Below, in pieces: positions 43,408 to 51,099 of a stretch of 64,000 bases of DNA. Every line of letters starts with the position of its first letter. Position 1 is the stretch's first letter. The translations under genes were made by a program, and so were the position numbers. This stretch comes from RGVT01 sp037129475. Lineage in GTDB: Bacteria; Planctomycetota; Planctomycetia; Pirellulales; UBA1268. Under the pieces are notes generated by a model, which saw nothing but the letters and a program-made list of their open reading frames with translations, was not told the origin of the DNA and ran no database searches. The stretch spans positions 56,160 to 120,159 of the forward strand of contig JBAXUY010000002.1 of assembly GCA_037129475.1 (NCBI GenBank). The letters are read 5' to 3'.

Positions 43408-43464
43408 GTTCATTCGACAGGCCTGGAGGCCTGTCGCTACGTCGGTCTGGAGGCCCGTCGCTAC
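43353..43464. repeat. Family A element, copy 6, with tandem half units
   Basis: One full unit (43353-43407) followed by a second-palindrome unit (43414-43440, ACAGGCCTGGAGGCCTGT...GCTAC) and a partial third (43444-43464). The left TAG stops the hemW fragment; the rightmost CTA (43461-43463) is the TAG stop of pntB on the other strand. Confidence 0.88.
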
Positions 43465-44891
43465 GAGAGGGCGGCGGTGAGGTCGAGAATCGCCTTCTTG
43501 CCGTCGGCGAAGTACATGAGCGTGTTGTCGGCGGCGAAGAGGGGATTGGGGATCCCCGCGAAGCCGGGCGAGAGCGATCGCTTCACCACGACCACTGTCT
43601 TCGCCTTGTCGACGTCGAGGATCGGCATCCCTGCGATCGGGCTCTTGGGGTCGGTGCGGGCCGATGGGTTCACCACGTCGTTGGCCCCGATCACGATCGC
43701 CACGTCGGTCTCCGGGAACGTGGGGTTGATGTCGTCCATCTCCCGGAGCTTCTCGTAGGGGATGTCGGCCTCCGCGAGGAGCACGTTCATGTGGCCCGGC
43801 ATCCGGCCGGCTACGGGATGGATCGCGTACTCCACCGTCGTGCCCCGCTTCTCGAGGGCGTTCGCCAGCTCGCGGACGGCGTGCTGGGCCTGGGCCACGG
43901 CGAGGCCGTAGCCGGGCACGATCACCACCCGCTCGGCCCCTTCGAGCACCATCGCGATCTCCTCGGCGCTCGCGCTCTTCACCTTGCCCGCGTAGACGTC
44001 GTCGGCGTTCGCCGCCGTCGTCGTGCCGAGGCCACCGAAGAGCACGCCTGCGAGCGAGCGGTTCATCGCCTGGCACATGATCGCCGTGAGGATCAGCCCC
44101 GAGGCACCCACCAGCGAGCCGGCGATCACGAGCACCGAGTTGTCGATCACGAAGCCGGCCGCGGCCGCGGCGAGGCCCGAATAACTGTTGAGAAGACAGA
44201 TCACGACCGGCATGTCGGCCCCGCCGATCGGCATCGTGAGCGTGCAGCCCAAGGCGCTGCCCACGATCACGAGCAGCCAGAAGAGCAGGTTCGACGACGG
44301 GTTGGCACACACGCCCCAGATGAGCAGGAGCGTGGCGACGGCGAGGCCGAGGTTGATCCAATGGCGGTTGGGATCGGTCCACGCCTTCTTGAACTGCGGC
44401 AGCTCCTCGAGCTTGCCGAAGGCCACGAGGCTGCCCCAGAACGTGACGGCGCCGATCAGGCCGGTGAGCGCCGTGGCGATCGCGAACTGCGTCCAGGCGG
44501 GGAGCGGCGTGGCTGCGGCCTTGGCCGCGGCCGTGGCGTTCCAGAGCTCGGCGCCGGCCACGAGCGTGGAGGCCGCGCCGCCGAAGCCGTTCAAGAGCGC
44601 CACCATCTGCGGCATGCCCGTCATCGGATACTTGAGCGCCATCACCGCCCCGATCGCGCCGCCGATCGCTGCGGCAATCCCGAGCATCACGAGCGGCCAG
44701 GCGCCCTGGGCCGCCACGCTCTGCATCACGGGCTTCTCGAAGCAGGCTGCGAGGATCGCGATCGCCATGCCGGCGGCGCCGAGGTAGTTGCCCTTCACGG
44801 CCGTGCGTGGGCCCGTCATGAGCTTGAACGCCACGATGAACAGCATCGAGGCGGTGAGATACGCGAGGTTGATCCAGGCTTGGCTCGACAT
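43461..44891 (-). CDS. pntB: NAD(P) transhydrogenase subunit beta
   Basis: 476 residues. It couples proton flow to hydride transfer between NADH and NADP+. The membrane part has about nine segments (LAYLTASMLFIVAFKLM; GMAIAILAAC; QMVALLNGFGGAAS; GSLVAFGKL; LVIVGSALGCTLTMPIGGADMPVVICLLNSYSGLAAAAAGF). The soluble NADP-binding domain III has IVPGYGLAVAQAQHAVRELA, HPVAGRMPGHMNVLLAEADIPYEKL and IVIGANDVVNPSA...KSPIAGMPILDVDKAKTVVVVKRSLSPGFAG. It is the last gene of the pnt operon, and its stop lies in a family A element. Confidence 0.96.
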   Translation of the reverse strand: MSSQAWINLAYLTASMLFIVAFKLMTGPRTAVKGNYLGAAGMAIAILAACFEKPVMQSVAAQGAWPLVMLGIAAAIGGAIGAVMALKYPMTGMPQMVALLNGFGGAASTLVAGAELWNATAAAKAAATPLPAWTQFAIATALTGLIGAVTFWGSLVAFGKLEELPQFKKAWTDPNRHWINLGLAVATLLLIWGVCANPSSNLLFWLLVIVGSALGCTLTMPIGGADMPVVICLLNSYSGLAAAAAGFVIDNSVLVIAGSLVGASGLILTAIMCQAMNRSLAGVLFGGLGTTTAANADDVYAGKVKSASAEEIAMVLEGAERVVIVPGYGLAVAQAQHAVRELANALEKRGTTVEYAIHPVAGRMPGHMNVLLAEADIPYEKLREMDDINPTFPETDVAIVIGANDVVNPSARTDPKSPIAGMPILDVDKAKTVVVVKRSLSPGFAGIPNPLFAADNTLMYFADGKKAILDLTAALS

Positions 44892-44912
44892 GCTGGTCTA
44901 CTTCTTCCTGGG

Positions 44913-45254
44913 CTACTTCTTTTTGGGCTGGAACATTTCGAGCATGCGGTGGGTGACGACGAAGCCGCCCGCCACGTTGATCATCGCGAGCACGACGGCG
45001 AGGAACCCGAGCAGCGTGCCGGCACCGGTCGCGAGGGCGCCTGCCACCACGATCGCGCCCACGGCCGTGATCCCCGAGATCGCGTTCGAACCGCTCGTGA
45101 GCGGCGTGTGGAGCCGCTGCGGCACTTTCGTGATCACCTCGAAGCCCACCCACATCGCGAGCAGGAACACGGTGAGCAGCCGGATGAACCGCGAGGCGGA
45201 ATCCTCGGGCAGGGCAGCCTCGGCGAAAAGCAGGGGAACGATGAGCGACGGCAT
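44913..45254 (-). CDS. pntAB: NAD(P) transhydrogenase subunit alpha, membrane part
   Basis: 113 residues with three membrane segments (FIRLLTVFLLAMWVGFEVI; ISGITAVGAIVVAGALA; LLGFLAVVLAMINVAGGFVVTHRML) and the conserved TPLTSGSNAISGI. It corresponds to the C-terminal domain II portion of E. coli PntA, here a separate gene as in Rhodospirillum. The ATG at 45254 has a GGAG about 8 bases upstream; a TTG six bases earlier is less likely. The Lys-rich end MFQPKKK is followed 21 bases later by pntB. Confidence 0.92.
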   Translation of the reverse strand: MPSLIVPLLFAEAALPEDSASRFIRLLTVFLLAMWVGFEVITKVPQRLHTPLTSGSNAISGITAVGAIVVAGALATGAGTLLGFLAVVLAMINVAGGFVVTHRMLEMFQPKKK

Positions 45255-45302
45255 CGGCAAGGCTCCGCGGACAAATGGACGAGGGAGGTTCTCAGGTGCT
45301 GG

Positions 45303-46493
45303 CTAGGCGGCGGGGGCGGGGACGAGTGGCGGCAGGCCGGCCCGCTCGCGGACCTTCGGGTGCACGAGCTGCCCGCCTTTCGCCACGAGCGTGTCGCGGT
45401 AGATCTCGTCGTCGGCCGAGACGTCGGGGAAGCCGCACTTGGCGAGATGGCCGAGGAACGTGGCCACGTTCTTGGCGTACAGCTGGCTCGTGTGAAACGG
45501 CACCTCCGCGGCGAGGTTCGTGGGGCCGAGGATCGTGACGCCGTCGAGGATCACGGAGTCATCGGCGACGGAGCCCTCGCAGTTGCCGCCGCGCTCGGCC
45601 GCCATGTCGACGATCACGCTGCCCGGCCGCATCCGGGCCACCATCTCGCGGGTCACGAGCACCGGGGCCTTTTGGCCGGGGATCAAGGCCGTGCAGATCA
45701 CGATGTCGCTGTCGGCCACGACCTTGCCGAGGAGCTCACGCTGCTTCGCGTAAAACTCCTCGCCCATCGCCTTCGCATACCCGCCGGCCGCTTCGCTCGC
45801 GCCCGTCTCGAGCGGCAGCTCCACGAACTTCGCCCCGAGGCTCTGCACCTGCTCCTTCACGGCGGGCCGCACGTCGTAGGCGCTCACTTGCGCCCCGAGC
45901 CGCTTGGCCGTGGCGATCGCCTGGAGGCCGGCGACGCCGGCGCCCAGGATCAGCGCCTTCGCGGGCGTGACGGTGCCGGCGGCCGTCGTCATCATGGGCA
46001 GGATGCGGGGCAGGGCGGTGGCGGCCACGAGCACGGCGCGATAGCCCGCGATGTTGGCCTGGCTCGAGAGCACGTCCATGCTCTGGGCCCGCGTGATCCG
46101 CGGCACGAGTTCGAGCGAGAAGAGCGTGGCGCCTTTTTCAGCCGCCTCGCGGCAGGCGTCGGGCGTGGAGAGCGGGTCGCAGAGGCCGATGATCACGAGG
46201 CCGGGGCGGATGCGGTCGCGGTCGGCGCACCACGAGTCGCCGCAGGCGCCGGCCGTGCGGATCGCGAGCACGCAGTCGGACGCGAACACGGCCTCGTGCG
46301 ACACGATCTCGGCGCCGGCCGCGCGATAGGCGTCGTCGGAGAAGCCGGCGGCGGCGCCTGCTCCGCTCTCGACGAGGATCTCGATCCCGCCGGGCAGCGT
46401 GGCGCAGGCCTTCTTCAAGGGCGCGATGGCGGCCGGCACGAGGGCCACGCGGCGCTCCCCCGGAAATGTCTCTTTCGCGACGGCAACCTTCAT
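45303..46493 (-). CDS. pntAA: NAD(P) transhydrogenase subunit alpha, NAD-binding part
   Basis: 396 residues. Alanine dehydrogenase/PntA-type fold: MKVAVAKETFPGERRVALVP, VESGAGAAAGFSDDAY, SLELVPRITRAQSMDVLSSQANIAGYRAVL, the NAD Rossmann motif ALILGAGVAGLQAIATAKRLGAQV, AYDVRPAVKEQVQSLGA, and VIVDMAAERGGNCE. It forms the dI component exchanging hydride with PntB domain III. First gene of the pnt operon, divergent from rplM. Confidence 0.96.
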   Translation of the reverse strand: MKVAVAKETFPGERRVALVPAAIAPLKKACATLPGGIEILVESGAGAAAGFSDDAYRAAGAEIVSHEAVFASDCVLAIRTAGACGDSWCADRDRIRPGLVIIGLCDPLSTPDACREAAEKGATLFSLELVPRITRAQSMDVLSSQANIAGYRAVLVAATALPRILPMMTTAAGTVTPAKALILGAGVAGLQAIATAKRLGAQVSAYDVRPAVKEQVQSLGAKFVELPLETGASEAAGGYAKAMGEEFYAKQRELLGKVVADSDIVICTALIPGQKAPVLVTREMVARMRPGSVIVDMAAERGGNCEGSVADDSVILDGVTILGPTNLAAEVPFHTSQLYAKNVATFLGHLAKCGFPDVSADDEIYRDTLVAKGGQLVHPKVRERAGLPPLVPAPAA

Positions 46494-46655
46494 GGCAGCA
46501 CAGCCTGTGGCAGGAGGAACGAACGGCGGAGACGCCTCGGGGATTGGCGGCCAGTGTGATCCGCCGCACCGAGGCTGGCAACACCGCGGCCGGCCGGCGG
46601 TTTTCCACGGCGGAAAGAGGCGTTTTCAGTCTTCGCCGCGTGGCGTCGTGGCCGC

Positions 46656-46684
46656 TTGCCGGGGTGTCGGGGCATTGGTAGCAT
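46656..46684 (+). promoter_or_regulatory. Promoter of rplM-rpsI
   Basis: TTGCCG and TAGCAT are separated by 17 bases, and the -10 has an extended TGG. The ATG lies about 64 bases after the -10, leaving room for an autoregulatory leader; none was identified. Confidence 0.45.
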
Positions 46685-46748
46685 CCGGGGCTCTCCGAGA
46701 AGAGCGGCGAAGGCCGCACCATCCGCAGTCAGGACAGGTACGAGATCG

Positions 46749-47183
46749 ATGAAGACATTCATGGCGAAGCCGGGCGAGGTCGAGCAGCGATGGTGGCTGG
46801 TCGATGCCAACGACAAGATCGTCGGCCGGCTGGCGAGCGAGATCGCGATGCTGCTCATGGGCAAGCACCGCCCCACCTACACCCCCCACGTCGACACCGG
46901 CGACTTCGTCGTGGTGATCAACGCCGACAAGGTGCAGTTCACCGGCAAGAAGTGGCAGCAGAAGGAATACCGCTGGTACACGGGATACCAAGGTCTGAAG
47001 TCGGAAACCGCGGAGCACCGGCTGCAGCGGCGGCCCGAGCTGATCCTCGAGGAGGCCGTGCGGCGCATGCTGCCAAAGTCACGTCTCGGTCGCGTGATGC
47101 TCGACAAGCTCAAGGTCTACGCCGGCACCGATCATCCGCACCAGGCCCAGCAGCCCGAGGCCCTCGAGATCGGCGCGAAGTAG
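46749..47183 (+). CDS. rplM: 50S ribosomal protein L13
   Basis: 144 residues, the normal length. Motifs: MKTFMAKPGEVEQRWWLVDANDKIVGRLASEIAMLL, the family-typical GKHRPTYTPHVDTGDFVVVINADKV, TGKKWQQKEYRWYTGYQGGLK-like region (here YTGYQGLKSETAEHRLQ), AVRRMLPKSRLGRVMLDKLKVYAGTDHPHQAQQPE. It is followed by rpsI after 50 bases, the common L13-S9 operon. Confidence 0.97.
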   Translation: MKTFMAKPGEVEQRWWLVDANDKIVGRLASEIAMLLMGKHRPTYTPHVDTGDFVVVINADKVQFTGKKWQQKEYRWYTGYQGLKSETAEHRLQRRPELILEEAVRRMLPKSRLGRVMLDKLKVYAGTDHPHQAQQPEALEIGAK

Positions 47184-47233
47184 TCCACCAGTCACCTCCG
47201 GAATTCACGCGAAGGAATCAAAGGAATCATTCG

Positions 47234-47653
47234 ATGGCCGCCGAGCAGACCGCAAAATCCGTCCGCACCACCGACATCCTGGCCACGGGCCGCCGCAAGA
47301 CGGCCGTCGCTCGCGTGCGGCTTCGCAACGGTTCGGGCAAGATCTCGGTCAACGGCCGCGCGTTGGACGCATATTTTCCGGCAGTGAAGGATCGCGTGCT
47401 CGTCTCGGGAGCGCTCGAGACGGTCGGCAAGCAGTCGGCCGTGAACATCGACATCACGGTGGACGGCGGTGGGGCATCCGGCCAGGCCGGCGCCTGCCGC
47501 CTCGGCATCGCCCGGGCGCTGAAGGCGTTCGACTCGGAACTCGCCGAGCCGCTTCGCCACAGCAAACTGCTGACGCGCGACGGCCGCATGAAGGAACGCA
47601 AGAAGTACGGCCTCCGTGGCGCCCGCCGCGGCACGCAGTTCAGCAAGCGATAG
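47234..47653 (+). CDS. rpsI: 30S ribosomal protein S9
   Basis: 139 residues. Features: ATGRRKTAVARVRLRNGSGKISVNGR, VTVDGGGASGQAGACRLGIARAL-like region, and the conserved basic end LLTRDGRMKERKKYGLRGARRGTQFSKR that reaches the P-site tRNA. An AAAGGAA Shine-Dalgarno lies 7 bases before the ATG at 47234. Confidence 0.97.
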   Translation: MAAEQTAKSVRTTDILATGRRKTAVARVRLRNGSGKISVNGRALDAYFPAVKDRVLVSGALETVGKQSAVNIDITVDGGGASGQAGACRLGIARALKAFDSELAEPLRHSKLLTRDGRMKERKKYGLRGARRGTQFSKR

Positions 47654-47715
47654 CCTTTCGAGATTCTCGGCGGATTGCCATCGAGAAGGCCGGGCAGCCG
47701 ATAACGACCCGCCCT

Positions 47716-47797
47716 CGGAGCCGAAGAGAGGCATGCTCGAGGGATGCTTCACGGAACGGCATGGCATCCTGCCGTCCGTTCCTTGGCCGACCTCCGT
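47716..47797. repeat. Family C dispersed repeat, copy 1
   Basis: 82 bases matching 63919-64000 with three mismatches, same orientation. It starts CGGAGCCGAAG and contains an inverted pair GGAACGG/CCGTTCC. It occupies part of the 440-base gap between rpsI and the Gly/Met-rich gene; no RNA gene was recognised there. Confidence 0.8.
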
Positions 47798-47903
47798 TGG
47801 CTGGTGCTGACCCGGCCCTCCGGCCCTGGCGCGGAACAAGTCCTCAACGACTCCCTTCGTCTGCGCGTGCCCCCGACCGACTCCGCCGAACGTTCTTGGC
47901 GCT

Positions 47904-47957
47904 GTAGCGACAGGCCTCCAGGCCTGTCGCTCGACAGAGCTGGAGCTCTGTCGCTAC
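47904..47957. repeat. Family A element, copy 7 (reverse order)
   Basis: A complete element with its palindromes in the opposite order: GTAGCGACAGGCCTCCAGGC first, then ACAGAGCTGGAGCTCTGT and GTCGCTAC. It is intergenic and not used as a stop. Confidence 0.88.
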
Positions 47958-48093
47958 GGAGCCGGCGCAGGCTTCGAAGAGCGCCGGGCGGCACAACCGG
48001 CATATCTGGCCCAGAGGGCGGATTTCTTCCGGTCGGATGCCGAAGGCATACTCATGGGGTAGGCCGACCCCAGTTCCCGGAGGATGCCCTGCC

Positions 48094-48921
48094 ATGTCGA
48101 TTTCCACGCGGCTTGCCGCCGTCGCCGCCGCGATCGTTGTCGCCGGAGCTGCGATTCCCGCCGCGGCCCGTGAGCCGGCCGCCCGCTCGCTCGCCTCGCC
48201 GGCCGCCGACGTGCAGGACGTGCTCGAAGCCGAGGCAGCCGGGCTCGTGGCCGTGCGCTACGTGCCGAACGACTCGCGCTCGGCCCAGATCATCGTCACC
48301 AATCGTTCGCAGAAGCCGCTCACGCTGCGGCTGCCCACCGCCTTCGCCGGCGTGCCGGTGCTCGCCCAGATGATGGGCATGGGTGGCGGTGGTGGTGGTG
48401 GCGCCGGGTTCGGGGCCGGCGGCATCGGCGGCGGCGCCCAGGCGATGGGGGGTGGCGGTATGGGCGGCGGCATGGGGGGCATGGGCGGCGGCATGGGCGG
48501 CGGCGGCATGGGCGGCATGGGTGGCGGTGCGTTTTCGATTCCGCCCCAGAAGACCCGCGTGCTCCGGGTGACGACCGTGTGTTTGGAACACGGCAAGCCG
48601 GAGCCCTCGCCCAGGTATCCCTACAAACTCACTGAAGTCGAGAGCTTTTCGAACGATCCGAAGCTCGCGCTCGTGCTCGAGCGGCTCGGTCGTGGTGAAC
48701 TGCCGCAGAAGGTCGCGCAGGCTGCGGCCTGGCATCTCTCGAGCGGGCTTTCGTGGGAGCAGTTGGCGGCTGAGAAGATCGACCACGCCGGCGGCGTGCC
48801 CGACGAGGCCTATTTCAATCCGGCCGAACTGCTCGCCGCCCACCGGGTCGTCGAGCAGGTGACGCAGACCGTCGCCCAGAGGCAGCCTGCGGCCGTCTCA
48901 TCCGCGACGGGCGCTCAGTAG
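48094..48921 (+). CDS. Secreted Gly/Met-rich protein of unknown function
   Basis: 275 residues with a signal peptide (MSISTRLAAVAAAIVVAGAAIPAAARE). A predicted globular part (about 40-90; VRYVPNDSRSAQIIVTNRSQKPLTLRLP) is followed by a low-complexity block of about 55 residues made of Gly with regularly spaced Met (GGMGGGMGGMGG type, about 92-147), then FSIPPQKTRVLRVTTVCLEHGKPEP and a helical tail. The layout suggests an exported protein with a flexible or metal-binding insert; Met could bind copper, but that is conjecture. GGAGGA sits 9 bases before the ATG at 48094. Confidence 0.75.
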   Translation: MSISTRLAAVAAAIVVAGAAIPAAAREPAARSLASPAADVQDVLEAEAAGLVAVRYVPNDSRSAQIIVTNRSQKPLTLRLPTAFAGVPVLAQMMGMGGGGGGGAGFGAGGIGGGAQAMGGGGMGGGMGGMGGGMGGGGMGGMGGGAFSIPPQKTRVLRVTTVCLEHGKPEPSPRYPYKLTEVESFSNDPKLALVLERLGRGELPQKVAQAAAWHLSSGLSWEQLAAEKIDHAGGVPDEAYFNPAELLAAHRVVEQVTQTVAQRQPAAVSSATGAQ

Positions 48922-49964
48922 TCGCCGCCGATCGCTTCGCCGCCGGCCCGCGAGCCGAGGGCCTGCCATGTCGCGAGGTCGATTCCTGAGCCGATCGACC
49001 GGACCGAGCCGTCCATCATCGCCGCATTCACCATGTCGCGATGATGGCTCCGCGAGGTGACGACGGCCCGAGTGACTGCTGTCGCCGTGGTGCCCTCGCG
49101 CGGGCCGCAGACGTCGACGTCGTACTCGCGTCCGTCAGAGTGCGTGTATGGGACGGCTGTGTTGGGCGGAAACGTCGTGGTGAGGCCGATGTGAAGCGCA
49201 CGGCCGCAGACCCATTCGGTGTGCCCCAACTCTGCAAAGGTGCCGCCGGCTGCGAGGGCACCGGCGGCGGCGGGGCTCGTCGGCGTCGACGTCGGCATGC
49301 TTGAAACCTCCTGCGATCGGGGCGTCCGCGCCTTCACCTCAGCGAGCGCGAGCGTCTTGCTCAGGCCGTCGACGTAGGCCGCGGGCCGAAGCCTTTTGAA
49401 GGGAGCGAATGCCCCGCCGCCGTCGGGCCGCGATGCGACGCTGGCGTCGAGCACCAGATACGGCCCGACGTTGAGGCCGTAGTTCAGCGGGAAGTGCTTG
49501 GGTAAGCCGTTGGCATCAAGCACGGGCGTGGCTTTGGTCTCACCCGGGCAGACGAGCACGTCGACACGGAGGGCGGCGACGCCGTTGGGTGGGAACAGGC
49601 TCATGTTGGAGCCGCTGCTGTAAGGCTGCGAGAAATCGATCTTTCGAAATAGCGTGTCGCCCTCGAGGTAGGGCAGCATCACCGACTGGCCCGACCACGG
49701 CGCCGAGCCCACCGCGACGCCGTCCTGGCACGACGGCGGAAACACACGCTGGGAGTTCTCGTAGGTATGGAGCGCCATGCCCAGCTGCCGGAGATTGTTC
49801 TGGCAGGCGCTGCGTCTGGCCGCCTCCCTGGCACTCTGCACGGCCGGGAGCAAGAGCCCCACCAGCATGCCGATGATCGCGATCACGACGAGCAGTTCAA
49901 CGAGACTGAAGCCCGTCTTGGCTCCCGTGCACCAGGTCGCGGAGGCGGCGCTGTTTTTTCGCAT
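48915..49964 (-). CDS. DUF1559 prepilin-like protein
   Basis: 349 residues. A type IV prepilin-like N-terminus: the leader ends G18, then FSLVELLVVIAIIGMLVGLLLPAVQSAREAARR with Glu23 at the +5 position. The DUF1559 body follows (CQNNLRQLGMALHTYENSQRVFPPSCQDG; LNYGLNVGPYLVLDA; and the family end HHRDMVNAAMMDGSVRSIGSGIDLATWQALGSRAGGE). These proteins are very numerous in planctomycetes and presumed pseudopilin-like surface proteins. The promoter carries a palindrome over the predicted transcription start. The 3' ends of this gene and the Gly/Met-rich gene overlap by 7 bases. Confidence 0.95.
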   Translation of the reverse strand: MRKNSAASATWCTGAKTGFSLVELLVVIAIIGMLVGLLLPAVQSAREAARRSACQNNLRQLGMALHTYENSQRVFPPSCQDGVAVGSAPWSGQSVMLPYLEGDTLFRKIDFSQPYSSGSNMSLFPPNGVAALRVDVLVCPGETKATPVLDANGLPKHFPLNYGLNVGPYLVLDASVASRPDGGGAFAPFKRLRPAAYVDGLSKTLALAEVKARTPRSQEVSSMPTSTPTSPAAAGALAAGGTFAELGHTEWVCGRALHIGLTTTFPPNTAVPYTHSDGREYDVDVCGPREGTTATAVTRAVVTSRSHHRDMVNAAMMDGSVRSIGSGIDLATWQALGSRAGGEAIGGDY

Positions 49965-49997
49965 CGGTTGGTTCCGAAAATACGCAACGCAAAGAAA

Positions 49998-50014
49998 TTG
50001 AGAATCAATCTCAA
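49998..50014. promoter_or_regulatory. Palindromic operator, possibly Fur-type
   Basis: TTGAGA and TCTCAA arms around ATCAA. The TGAGAAT/TCTCA core resembles 7-1-7 Fur boxes. It lies just downstream of the -10 of the DUF1559 promoter, covering the expected transcription start, where a repressor would block initiation. Confidence 0.5.
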
Positions 50015-50021
50015 CTCGCGT

Positions 50022-50049
50022 ATTCTAGGTTTGTCGTCGATCGTGTCAA
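50022..50049 (-). promoter_or_regulatory. Strong sigma70-type promoter of the DUF1559 gene
   Basis: On the minus strand TTGACA (50044-50049) and TAGAAT (50022-50027) are separated by 16 bases. The predicted start lies near 50015, about 50 bases before the ATG at 49964. This is the best consensus promoter in the window. Confidence 0.65.
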
Positions 50050-50136
50050 CAACGCTTGACGCGAGCCCTTCACTCTCGAGCGTTTGCCGGTACAACGAAA
50101 GCACTTACGTCAACACCGCAGCGGGGACTGACAAGC

Positions 50137-51063
50137 ATGCATGCCGAGCCGGGAACGAGCCGCGGTGCCGGCGATCAGGAAGTGATCGTCGCGGCCCGCA
50201 ACCTCTCGAAGACCTACCGGGATTTCTGGGGCCGCAGCAAAAAGGTGGCGCTCAAACCGCTCGACCTCGAGATTCGTCGCGGCGAGATCTTCGGTCTCTT
50301 GGGCCCCAACGGCTCGGGCAAGACCACCACGATGAAACTCCTGCTCGGACTCATCTTCCCGACATCCGGCGAGGCGCTCGTGTTCGGCCGCGACGCCACC
50401 GACGTCTCGAAGAACGAACGGATCGGCTACCTGCCGGAGGAGACGTATCTCTACAAGTTTCTTGACGCCGAAGAGACGCTCGACTTCTACGGCCGGCTCT
50501 TCGACATGCCGCCGGAGGAACGGAAGCGCCGGGCCGATGCCCTGATCGCGATGGTGGGGTTGTCGCGCGACAAGAAGCGGCAGCTCAAGGAATACTCCAA
50601 GGGCATGACGCGCCGCATCGGCATCGCCCAGGCCCTGATCAACGATCCGGAGCTGGTCCTGCTCGACGAGCCGACGAGCGGTCTCGATCCGATCGGCACC
50701 CGTGAGATGAAGGATCTCATCATCGACCTCAAGAAGCGGGGCAAGACGGTGATCATGTCGTCGCACCTGCTCGCCGACGTGGAAGACGTGTGCGATCGCA
50801 TCGCCGTCCTCCACCAGGGAGAGCTCAAGGAGCTCGGTCGGGTGGAGGATCTGCTGCGCGTCACCGACGTCACGCAGATTCGGGCCCGCGGACTGCCGGC
50901 CGCGGCCGTGGACGAGGTGCGGGCGGTGCTCCAGCGGCACGGTGGTGCCGACATCGAGATCGGCAACCCCACCACGACGCTCGAGGAGCTGTTTCTCGAG
51001 GTGGTGCGCGACACGGAGGCCCGCCCCGGCCGGCGGGCCCGGCAGGCCGACAAACACGGGTGA
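50137..51063 (+). CDS. ABC transporter ATP-binding protein
   Basis: 308 residues. Walker A is GPNGSGKT (56-63), the signature is degenerate (EYSKGMTRRIGIAQALI), Walker B is LVLLDEPTSGLDP, and the H-loop is in VIMSSHLLADVEDVCDRIAVLHQGEL. This is the DRA/CcmA-like class used with membrane-embedded permeases. The ATG at 50137 has a GGGGA about 10 bases upstream; the frame stays open to 50056. The permease gene starts 36 bases after the stop. Confidence 0.93.
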   Translation: MHAEPGTSRGAGDQEVIVAARNLSKTYRDFWGRSKKVALKPLDLEIRRGEIFGLLGPNGSGKTTTMKLLLGLIFPTSGEALVFGRDATDVSKNERIGYLPEETYLYKFLDAEETLDFYGRLFDMPPEERKRRADALIAMVGLSRDKKRQLKEYSKGMTRRIGIAQALINDPELVLLDEPTSGLDPIGTREMKDLIIDLKKRGKTVIMSSHLLADVEDVCDRIAVLHQGELKELGRVEDLLRVTDVTQIRARGLPAAAVDEVRAVLQRHGGADIEIGNPTTTLEELFLEVVRDTEARPGRRARQADKHG

Positions 51064-51099
51064 GCGGAGGGCCCACCGGCCCGGCGCTGCGGACGACAC

